Source: JBBRLA01 sp038231615 (GTDB lineage: Bacteria; Myxococcota_A; Polyangia; Palsa-1104; JAEUJZ01). Taken from it: a DNA stretch of 7,363 nucleotides. Each line of letters starts with the position of its first letter. The first letter of the stretch is position 1. The position numbers and the translations under genes are program-made. The stretch is taken from NCBI GenBank assembly GCA_038231615.1, contig JBBRLA010000438.1:1-7363 (forward strand), read 5' to 3'. A model generated the notes under the pieces. It was not told the origin of the DNA. It searched no databases and worked only from the letters and a program-made list of their open reading frames with translations. Positions 1 through 4,948 of this stretch are shown here, in pieces.

Positions 1-1
1 C

Positions 2-2035
2 CCGCGGCCCCAGGCCCAGGCCAACGCGACTGCGTTCTGGGCCACCCCGGACATCGTGGTGCCCGAGGTTGACGAATCCGCTCCGCCCCCGGAAATCCCG
101 GCGCCGCAGCCGGTGCCCACCTATGAGGCCACCGAACTCGGCGATGTGCTGCGCCCCGAGGACCGCATCATCGACTTTGGCGTCATCTACGCCAGCGACA
201 GTCCCGCCGGCCCGATGTTCGTCTATCTGACCGACGCGGCCCACGAGCGCGAGGACTTCTGGGCCACCCCGGACGACCTGTCCGCCGCCACCCGGCCCGA
301 GGAAGTCGCCGCCGCCTCCGGCATCCTCACCGAGGCCCGGGACAAGACGCCGTCCCGGGAGAAGGCCAAGGGCCGCCGCCCCGAGAAGGGCGGTCGCGAC
401 CAGCGTCCCAATACCCTGCCCGCCATCGAGATGCCGATCATGGAGACCGAGCAGAACCCGGTCATGCGCCGCATCTTCAAGCGGCTCACCCGGCAGTTCG
501 GCCTGCAGGGCTTCCGCCCCGGTCAGGAGCGGGCCATCCGCAACATCGTCCTCGGACGCGACACCATGGCCCTCATGCCCACCGGCGCTGGCAAGTCGCT
601 CATCTACCAGCTCCCGGCCTTCGAACTGGAAGGCGTCACCATCGTGGTCTCGCCGCTTTTGGCCCTCATGCGCGACCAGGAGCAGAAGCTGCGCAAGACC
701 GGCGTCGTGGCCGCGCGCCTCGACTCGACCCTGACCTCCAAGCAGACCGCCCAGACCCTGGACGACATCGAGGACGGCAAGCGCAAGATCATCTACGTGA
801 CCCCCGAGCGCGCCGCCTCCGGCAAGCTGGAGGAAGAGTTGGGCGGGCAGAAGGTCAGCCTCTTCGTCGTTGACGAGGCCCACTGTGTCTCCGAATGGGG
901 ACATGACTTCCGCCCGTCGTACCTGTACCTGCAGCGGGCCTGCGAGCAACTCGGCCGCCCGGTGATGTGCGCCGTGACCGCCACCGCGACCCCCAAGGTG
1001 ATCGAGGACATCATCGCGCAACTCGGCCTGCGCAAACCGGAAATCATCCACCACGGCTTCGACCGTCCCTCCCTGGGCTTCGAGGTCCGCGAGACCAGCG
1101 ATGAGAAGACCCAGGTCAAGCGCCTCCTGCGCCTGATCCGCAAGATCCACGGCTCGGTCATCATCTACTGCTCGACCATCCGCACCGTCGAGGCCTTGGC
1201 CGGGGCGCTGCCGGTGCTGGGCTTGAAGGTCGGGATGTACCACGGCAAGATGGGCAAGGCCGATCGCGACTCCGCACAGCTCGCCTTCATGAAGGGCAAT
1301 CCGCGGATCATGGTCGCCACCAACGCCTTCGGCCTGGGCGTGGACAAGCCCGACATCCGCGCGGTCATCCACTACAACCTGCCCGGTTCGCTGGAGGCCT
1401 ACTACCAGGAAGCCGGCCGCGCCGGCCGCGATGGCCGACCCAGCCGCTGCATCCTGCTTTACAACCAGCAGGACGAGCAGGTGCAGGAATACTTCGTCTC
1501 CGGCAAGTACCCCACCAAGACCGACGTCATCAACGTGTGGGCGGCCCTGCGCAACGGCGCCGACAACCTCCGCGAGATGTCGCTGGCCGCCTCAGTGTCG
1601 CAGTCCAAGACCCGGGTGGTGCTGGGGATCTTCCGCGATCTGGACCTGGCCACCGAGATCGCCGGGCAGCGCTTCGTTCTGACCGGCAAGGACACCGAGG
1701 AACTGACCCTGGGCCGCGCCGCCGAGTCGTACCGCCGACGCCGGGAAGGCGACCGGGACCGCCTGGCCTCGATGATTCGCTACGCCCAGTCCACCCGCTG
1801 CCGCATCCAGCTCCTGCTGGAGTATTTCGGCGAAAAGACCCCGCCGCTCTGCACCCGCTGCGACAACTGCCTGAACTACGGGGACGCCGCCGCGGAAGAG
1901 CACGCCCCCGAACTGCGCCCCCCCGAAGAGGCCCCGGACGACGAGGACCTGCCCGCAGGCTCATCGTCCCGCACCGAGGTCCCAGAGCAGCCCAAGCTCC
2001 CCAAGCCGCCGCGCAAGGACTCGATTTTCTTCTAG
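2..2035 (+). CDS. recQ: RecQ-family ATP-dependent DNA helicase, 5'-partial
   Basis: This is a superfamily 2 DNA helicase that should unwind DNA 3' to 5' in repair or recombination. The frame is open to the left window edge, so the true start lies upstream; GTG at 56 is only the first possible start inside the window. Counting from that GTG, the helicase motifs are motif 0 (FRPGQ, from F153), Walker A (PTGAGKS, K180), DEAH (273-276) followed by CVSEWGHDFRPSY, TATAT, the motif V region (NAFGLGVDKPD) and motif VI (QEAGRAGRDG, 454-459). A RecQ zinc site is visible as C582, C599, C602 and C605. Unlike E. coli RecQ, about 90 residues resembling a winged helix lie between the helicase core and the zinc site, and no HRDC domain follows. 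The N-terminal ~130 residues are a non-helicase extension containing FWATPD twice. The tail is acidic, then proline/lysine-rich, ending DSIFF. Family assignment is secure; cellular role is inferred. Confidence 0.93.
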   Translation, partial: PRPQAQANATAFWATPDIVVPEVDESAPPPEIPAPQPVPTYEATELGDVLRPEDRIIDFGVIYASDSPAGPMFVYLTDAAHEREDFWATPDDLSAATRPEEVAAASGILTEARDKTPSREKAKGRRPEKGGRDQRPNTLPAIEMPIMETEQNPVMRRIFKRLTRQFGLQGFRPGQERAIRNIVLGRDTMALMPTGAGKSLIYQLPAFELEGVTIVVSPLLALMRDQEQKLRKTGVVAARLDSTLTSKQTAQTLDDIEDGKRKIIYVTPERAASGKLEEELGGQKVSLFVVDEAHCVSEWGHDFRPSYLYLQRACEQLGRPVMCAVTATATPKVIEDIIAQLGLRKPEIIHHGFDRPSLGFEVRETSDEKTQVKRLLRLIRKIHGSVIIYCSTIRTVEALAGALPVLGLKVGMYHGKMGKADRDSAQLAFMKGNPRIMVATNAFGLGVDKPDIRAVIHYNLPGSLEAYYQEAGRAGRDGRPSRCILLYNQQDEQVQEYFVSGKYPTKTDVINVWAALRNGADNLREMSLAASVSQSKTRVVLGIFRDLDLATEIAGQRFVLTGKDTEELTLGRAAESYRRRREGDRDRLASMIRYAQSTRCRIQLLLEYFGEKTPPLCTRCDNCLNYGDAAAEEHAPELRPPEEAPDDEDLPAGSSSRTEVPEQPKLPKPPRKDSIFF
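35..274 (+). repeat. In-frame repeat in the helicase N-terminal extension
   Basis: The 18-base sequence TTCTGGGCCACCCCGGAC occurs identically at 35-52 and 257-274. The 222-base distance is a multiple of three, and both copies encode FWATPD in the helicase frame. The segment between holds a compact region (LRPEDRIIDFGVIYASD onward). This suggests a tandemly repeated small domain or linker of about 74 residues, probably continuing left of the window. Only the tail of the first copy is visible, so the repeat length is inferred. Confidence 0.6.
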
Positions 2036-2080
2036 ATCCGTTCGGGGGTCGGGAATTTCTCCAGCATCGGCAGTCATGAT

Positions 2081-2084
2081 GAGG
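2081..2084 (+). promoter_or_regulatory. Ribosome binding site for the CysK-type gene
   Basis: GAGG lies 12 bases before GTG 2097. Two tandem ATGs at 2076 and 2079 in the same frame run into TAA at 2085, so they cannot start the gene. This leaves GTG 2097 as the first usable start. Confidence 0.5.
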
Positions 2085-2096
2085 TAAAACCAGGGG

Positions 2097-3041
2097 GTGG
2101 CCCAGCCCCCCATCGAAGTCGACAACCTCCTGGGCTTGATCGGCGGGTCACCGCTGTGTCGCCTGCGCAACGTCCCCTACGAGGGCGGCGGCACGGTGCT
2201 CGGCAAGTGCGAGCAGCAGAACCCCGGCGGCTCAGTCAAGGACCGCATCGCCCTCTCGATGATCGAGGCCGCCGAGGCCGCCGACAAGATCCGCCCCGGC
2301 GAATCCATCCTCGTCGAGCCCACCTCCGGCAACACCGGCATCGGCCTGGCCGTGTGCTGTGCCGTCAAGGGCTACAAGCTCAAGCTGACCATGCCCGAGT
2401 CGATGAGCCTGGAGCGGCGCAGCCTTCTCAGGGCCTATGGCGCGGAGCTGATCCTGACCCCCGAGCGCCTGGACATGGCCGGGGCGGTGGAGCGCGCCGA
2501 GCAGTTGTGCCGGGAAGACAGCCGCTTCTTCATGCCCCAGCAGTTCAAAAACGCCGCCAACCCCGAGGCCCACCGCCGCACCACCGGACCCGAGATTGTC
2601 GCCCAGCTCGCCCGCCTTGGGCGCCGCGCCGATGCCTTCGTCGCCGGAGTCGGCACCGGCGGGACCCTCACCGGGGCCGGCGCGGTGCTGCGCCAGGCCT
2701 TCCCCGGGGTGCTCATCGTGGCCGTCGAACCCGCGGGCTCGGCGGTCTTGTCCGGGGGTAAGCCCGGGCCGCACCGCATCCAGGGCATCGGGGCCGGCTT
2801 TATCCCCGAGATCCTCGACCGCAGCCTCATCGACGAGGTGCGCACCATCAGCGACCAGGACGCCTACCGGATGAAGGTACGGCTGGCCCGGGAAGAAGGG
2901 CTTTTGGTCGGCATCTCCGCCGGGGCCGCGGTCCACATCGCGGTGGCGGTGGCGCGGGAACTGGGGCCCGAAAGCACGGTGGTCACTATTCTGTGCGACA
3001 CGGGGGAGCGCTACTTCTCCCTGGACTCATATTTTGTCTGA
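2097..3041 (+). CDS. cysK: Cysteine synthase, CysK type (O-acetylserine sulfhydrylase)
   Basis: This fold-type II PLP enzyme is expected to make cysteine from O-acetylserine and sulfide in the cytoplasm. It has 314 residues, the normal size. Visible signatures are LIGGSPL at 14-20, NPGGSVKDR with the Schiff-base lysine at K48, the substrate loop PTSGNTG at 75-81 with N79, the TTGPEI segment, the glycine-rich phosphate loop GVGTGGTLTG, and the characteristic CysK stretches LSGGKPGPHRIQGIGAGFIP and CDTGERY near the end. The GTG start is set by an in-frame TAA just upstream and places the N-terminus about 13 residues before LIGG, as in the family. It lies 61 bases after the helicase stop and overlaps the next gene by 8 bases, so it looks like the first gene of the sulfur cluster. 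Its PLCRLRN motif is shared with the cysM downstream. CysK rather than CysM is favoured by the GGKPGPHRIQGIGAG block; whether free sulfide or the carrier thiocarboxylate is its donor cannot be read from sequence. Confidence 0.93.
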   Translation: MAQPPIEVDNLLGLIGGSPLCRLRNVPYEGGGTVLGKCEQQNPGGSVKDRIALSMIEAAEAADKIRPGESILVEPTSGNTGIGLAVCCAVKGYKLKLTMPESMSLERRSLLRAYGAELILTPERLDMAGAVERAEQLCREDSRFFMPQQFKNAANPEAHRRTTGPEIVAQLARLGRRADAFVAGVGTGGTLTGAGAVLRQAFPGVLIVAVEPAGSAVLSGGKPGPHRIQGIGAGFIPEILDRSLIDEVRTISDQDAYRMKVRLAREEGLLVGISAGAAVHIAVAVARELGPESTVVTILCDTGERYFSLDSYFV

Positions 3042-3786
3042 ACCGCCGGTCCCCGGGGGGCCGCGCCCTGGCTTTTCGGTGGTCCTTATCGGTGTCGGCG
3101 GGCTGGGTTGCCCGGTGGCGCTGTCCCTGGCCGGGGCCGGGGCCGGCAACCTGAGCCTGACCCTGGTCGACCCCGACCAGGTGGACCTGTCCAACCTGCA
3201 CCGGCAGCTCCTTTACGGCGAGGGCGACGTGGGACGGCCCAAGGTGGAATCTGCCCAAAACTCTCTTTCGCGGCGGGCGCCGGGCCTTCGGGTGCACCCG
3301 GTGAAGGCACGCCTTGGGCCGGACAATGCCGCCGCCCTGCTCGCCGGCCACGACGTGGTGGTCGATGGCAGCGATTCCATCGAGACCAAGTTCCTGGTAA
3401 ACGATACCGCCCTGCGCCTGGGCATCCCCGCGGTCATCGGCGGGGTCGTGCGCTTTTTGGGACAGCTTCTGACGGTGTTGCCCGGCAGTGGCGCCTGCTA
3501 CCGCTGCCTCTTCGAGCAACCGCCCCCACCGGACAGCGTCGCTAGTTGCCAGCAGGCCGGGGTGCTCGGGCCGGGCTGTGGGATCGTCGGCGCGCTGCAA
3601 GCCGCCGAGGTGCTGCACCTTTTGCGCGGGGAGCCGCCGGCCTACGCCGGGGCCTTGCTTTCCGTGGACCTGCGCTCCGACAGCTACCGGCGCATCGCCC
3701 TGTCTCGGCGGCCAGGCTGTCCAGCCTGCGCCGCGGCAGCACCCGCAGGGTGGCGAAATCGCCCCGCTGAAAAGTCCACGCTATAG
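3034..3786 (+). CDS. E1-like sulfur-carrier adenylyltransferase (MoeB/ThiF/HesA family)
   Basis: This enzyme should adenylate the C-terminal glycine of a ubiquitin-like sulfur carrier, most simply the MoaD/CysO-like protein encoded next. It has 250 residues: nucleotide loop GVGGLG at 20-25, VDPDQVDLSNLHRQ at 45-58 (D46, R57), K70, DGSD at 111-114 (D114 fits the Mg/ATP aspartate), zinc-site CYRC at 155-158 and CPAC at 229-232, and C172 in SCQQAGVLGP, matching the conserved E1 cysteine. There is no rhodanese domain, unlike mycobacterial MoeZ, so the sulfur donor must be another protein. It begins directly at the first beta strand and lacks the roughly 25-residue MoeB/ThiF N-terminus with RYxRQ; the upstream in-frame sequence does not encode it. 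The TTG start overlaps the cysK stop with no Shine-Dalgarno, implying translational coupling. The missing arginine finger may come from the 4382-4930 protein. Family secure, exact partner inferred. Confidence 0.9.
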   Translation: MSEPPVPGGPRPGFSVVLIGVGGLGCPVALSLAGAGAGNLSLTLVDPDQVDLSNLHRQLLYGEGDVGRPKVESAQNSLSRRAPGLRVHPVKARLGPDNAAALLAGHDVVVDGSDSIETKFLVNDTALRLGIPAVIGGVVRFLGQLLTVLPGSGACYRCLFEQPPPPDSVASCQQAGVLGPGCGIVGALQAAEVLHLLRGEPPAYAGALLSVDLRSDSYRRIALSRRPGCPACAAAAPAGWRNRPAEKSTL

Positions 3787-3787
3787 T
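3782..3787 (+). promoter_or_regulatory. Possible -10 element before the sulfur-carrier gene
   Basis: TATAGT overlaps the stop codon of the E1 gene, 34 bases before the carrier ATG. No convincing -35 box is seen 16-18 bases upstream. Similar TATAG hexamers precede the genes at 4382 and 6604. A weak internal promoter would let the carrier be made in excess of the enzymes. Confidence 0.25.
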
Positions 3788-3800
3788 ACCGAACATCAAC

Positions 3801-3806
3801 AGGAGG
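3801..3806 (+). promoter_or_regulatory. Strong Shine-Dalgarno of the sulfur-carrier gene
   Basis: AGGAGG lies 9 bases before ATG 3816. It is the only near-consensus ribosome binding site in the cluster and fixes the start. High translation would suit a stoichiometric carrier protein. Confidence 0.8.
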
Positions 3807-3815
3807 CACCGGCCC

Positions 3816-4091
3816 ATGGCAAACGTCCGCATCCCCGCTCCACTGCGCAAGCTCACCAAGGGCCAGGAGGTCGTGATCCTCCCGGCCGGCACCATCGCCG
3901 AGCTGATCACCGCGCTGGAGACCCACCACCCCGGCCTGCGCGAGCGCCTCCTCGACGAGCGCGGCCAGGTCCGCCGCTTCATCAACATCTTCGTCGGCGA
4001 CGAGGACATCCGTTTCCTCCAGCAACTCGACACCCCCTTGAGCGAATCCGTAGAAGTGTCCATCGTCCCGGCCATCGCCGGGGGCCGCTAA
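3816..4091 (+). CDS. Sulfur carrier protein, MoaD/ThiS/CysO family
   Basis: This 91-residue beta-grasp protein should carry sulfur as a C-terminal thiocarboxylate after adenylation by an E1-like enzyme. Family features are RIPAPLRKLT at the N-terminus, the central RRFINIFVGDEDIRFL and the terminal EVSIVPAIAGG, matching CysO-like members (start IPxPLR, VNEDIRFL-like centre). The reactive diglycine is G89-G90, but one more residue, R91, precedes the TAA. The usual form ends at the second glycine, so a protease would have to remove R91 before activation. Known precedent: QbsE ends GGCF and is trimmed by the JAMM protease QbsD. A JAMM gene at 5961 in this cluster is the obvious candidate. The surrounding cysK, E1, cysM and JAMM genes favour a role in cysteine or thio-metabolite synthesis over molybdopterin or thiamin, for which no other genes are seen. 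Confidence 0.92.
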   Translation: MANVRIPAPLRKLTKGQEVVILPAGTIAELITALETHHPGLRERLLDERGQVRRFINIFVGDEDIRFLQQLDTPLSESVEVSIVPAIAGGR

Positions 4092-4102
4092 ACAGGAGCA
4101 CA

Positions 4103-4122
4103 TGGCCGGGCATCTTTTGGCG
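4103..4122 (+). repeat. Left terminal inverted repeat
   Basis: TGGCCGGGCATCTTTTGGCG is the left arm. Its partner on the right reads, in reverse complement, TGGCCGG then AGCAGA then TTTTGGCG. Confidence 0.65.
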
Positions 4123-4138
4123 TACCTCTCCCCCATGT

Positions 4139-4154
4139 CCTCGCATTCGCGAGG
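4139..4154 (+). repeat. Hairpin A (CCTCGC stem, ATTC loop)
   Basis: CCTCGC at 4139-4144 pairs perfectly with GCGAGG at 4149-4154 around the loop ATTC. The 14-base core CTCGCATTCGCGAG is the exact reverse complement of the core in hairpins B and C, so this is an inverted copy. Its outermost pair is C:G where B and C have A:T, a compensatory change. Confidence 0.8.
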
Positions 4155-4161
4155 CCATGGG

Positions 4162-4204
4162 TGGGCCCACGCCGACTCGCGAATGCGAGTCGGTGGGGAG
4201 TGCC
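4162..4204 (+). repeat. 43-base direct repeat copy 1, containing hairpin B
   Basis: This copy matches 4257-4299 at 39 of 43 positions. It opens with TGGGCCCAC. Hairpin B has a perfect 9-bp stem, CCGACTCGC at 4172-4180 with GCGAGTCGG at 4185-4193, and loop GAAT. The stem can extend by four pairs, CCCA (4166-4169) with TGGG (4194-4197), if bases 4170-4171 bulge out. Confidence 0.85.
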
Positions 4205-4222
4205 CCCACGCTTCTTCGGTCA

Positions 4223-4236
4223 CGTACAGTAGTACG
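4223..4236 (+). repeat. Small central hairpin in the element
   Basis: CGTAC at 4223-4227 pairs with GTACG at 4232-4236 around the loop AGTA. It lies in the linker between the two 43-base repeats. Confidence 0.5.
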
Positions 4237-4256
4237 CTCCCTCAGTCGCTGCGGGA

Positions 4257-4299
4257 TGGGCCCACGCGGACTCGCGAATGCGAGTCCGTGAGGAGCGCC
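4257..4299 (+). repeat. 43-base direct repeat copy 2, containing hairpin C
   Basis: Hairpin C has a perfect 9-bp stem, CGGACTCGC at 4267-4275 with GCGAGTCCG at 4280-4288, and loop GAAT. Relative to copy 1, the C:G pair at 4173/4192 is G:C at 4268/4287, a compensatory double change that keeps the stem. The two other differences (4291, 4296) fall outside the stem. Confidence 0.85.
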
Positions 4300-4316
4300 A
4301 AAATCTGCTCCGGCCA
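4296..4316 (-). repeat. Right terminal inverted repeat
   Basis: CGCCAAAA at the inner end and CCGGCCA at the outer end are the reverse complement of the left arm at 4103-4122, with one extra base and two or three mismatches in the middle. Confidence 0.65.
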
Positions 4317-4361
4317 GGTGCTTCTTCCTGACATGGCTCTTCATCAACTGACGCGACCCTG

Positions 4362-4369
4362 TATAGAGG
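4362..4369 (+). promoter_or_regulatory. TATAGA box and ribosome binding site before the second E1-like gene
   Basis: GAGG at 4366-4369 lies 12 bases before ATG 4382 and is a plausible ribosome binding site. TATAGA at 4362-4367 overlaps it. If TATAGA acted as a -10 box, the transcript would start inside or after the ribosome binding site, so only the binding-site reading is favoured. The bases just before the ATG read GATCAATCA. Confidence 0.35.
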
Positions 4370-4381
4370 CTCGATCAATCA

Positions 4382-4930
4382 ATGCAAGCGCTGTCTCGCT
4401 TCTCCGCCGACGAGGTCCGCCGCTATTCTCGGCAAATTTTGCTCTCCGAGGTGGGCGGCAGGGGGCAGGAGCGCCTCCGCGCCGCGCGCCCGGTCCTTGT
4501 GGGAGGGGGTGCCCTGTCCAAGGTCGCGGCGGACTACCTGATCCGCGCCGGCGTGGTCGGGCTGCAAGTCATGGCCCCGACGACCCCGGCACTGCGAACC
4601 CTGCTGCTGGTGGAAAGTCCCCCCGCGACCTCCCTGTGGGCCGCCTGCGATGGACCCCGGGGCGAGGTCGGGACCGGCTGTCCCTGTACCGGAAGCCTCC
4701 GCGGCGGTGACGGCGAGGCCGGCTTCGCCACCGGCGCCGCCCTGGCCCTTCAGGCGCTGAAGCTCCTTTTGCACCTGCCCGTGATCGCGCACCCGGCGTC
4801 CGCCCCGTCGATCGGCATCCTTCGCTTCGACTTTGCTTCTGGCGGGACGACCGCGCTGCACTGCGTTCCCCCCTGCACCTGCGGGGGCGCGGCGGATGAA
4901 GGATTGAGTCGCTACCGCTGCCGACTCTGA
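4382..4930 (+). CDS. Internally deleted E1-like (MoeB/ThiF-related) protein, possible pseudo-E1 subunit
   Basis: The 182-residue product starts like MoeB/ThiF: LSRFSADEVRRYSRQILL at 4-21 with R14 and R17 (R17 aligns with the MoeB arginine finger), GQERLRAARPVLVGGGALS at 28-46 where GxGGLG has become GGGALS, then DYLIRAGVVGLQV. The whole adenylation centre is missing: no VDxDxVxxSNLxRQ, no lysine, no (C)TDN aspartate. After about residue 113 it again resembles the E1 C-terminal part (ALALQALKLLL at 119-130; IGILRFDF at 144-151). Possible zinc ligands are C100, C102, C161, C165 and C167. It cannot adenylate alone. The intact frame, plausible RBS and 18-base gap to cysM suggest an expressed gene. 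It may pair with the E1 at 3034-3786, which lacks exactly this N-terminal segment, much as the inactive half serves eukaryotic E1s. The alternative is a decaying paralogue that suffered an internal deletion beside the repeat element. Confidence 0.75.
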   Translation: MQALSRFSADEVRRYSRQILLSEVGGRGQERLRAARPVLVGGGALSKVAADYLIRAGVVGLQVMAPTTPALRTLLLVESPPATSLWAACDGPRGEVGTGCPCTGSLRGGDGEAGFATGAALALQALKLLLHLPVIAHPASAPSIGILRFDFASGGTTALHCVPPCTCGGAADEGLSRYRCRL

Positions 4931-4948
4931 GGCATCATAACATTCGCC

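Larger units (their letters stand above)
4093..4330 (+). mobile_element. MITE-like / compound REP palindromic element
   Basis: The 290-base gap between the carrier and the next gene is filled by a non-coding element of high symmetry. Its ends are imperfect inverted repeats: 4103-4122 matches the reverse complement of 4296-4316 at about 18 of 21 positions with one gap, both ending TGGCCGG and TTTTGGCG. Similarity may extend outward to CAGGA at 4093 and TCCTG at 4330. Inside, the order is hairpin A (ATTC loop), palindrome GTGGGCCCAC, hairpin B (GAAT loop), a central linker with a CGTAC/GTACG hairpin, palindrome TGGGCCCA, hairpin C (GAAT loop). A is in reverse orientation to B and C. It encodes no convincing protein. 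It starts one base after the carrier stop codon. Whether it is a transposable MITE, a REP-type element or a conserved RNA is not settled from one copy. It could reduce or process the transcript between the two halves of the cluster. Confidence 0.7.

Noticed and set aside
2036..2096. Promoter or terminator between the helicase and cysK
   Set aside because: No convincing -35/-10 pair and no stem with a T tract in these 61 bases.
2232..2936. 234-codon - strand open frame opposite cysK
   Set aside because: It is antisense to a clear cysteine synthase and its Gly/Ala/Asp-rich translation shows no motif; long antisense frames are expected in GC-rich DNA.
3034..3786. MoeB for molybdopterin or ThiF for thiamin synthesis
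   Set aside because: Sequence alone cannot exclude it, but no molybdopterin or thiamin genes are nearby, while cysK, cysM and JAMM point to cysteine or thio-metabolite synthesis.
4139..4288. Rho-independent terminators
   Set aside because: The hairpins are strong, but none is followed by a T run on either strand.
4162..4299. CRISPR array (two 43-base repeats, 52-base spacer)
   Set aside because: There are only two copies, each a near-complete hairpin, a third core copy is inverted, and terminal inverted repeats flank the whole; no cas genes are present.
4102..4710. Open + frame of 202 codons running from the repeat element into the second E1-like gene
   Set aside because: Its first half is the hairpin element and its second half is out of frame with the E1-like gene, giving low-complexity Arg/Gly/Pro-rich sequence with no family resemblance.
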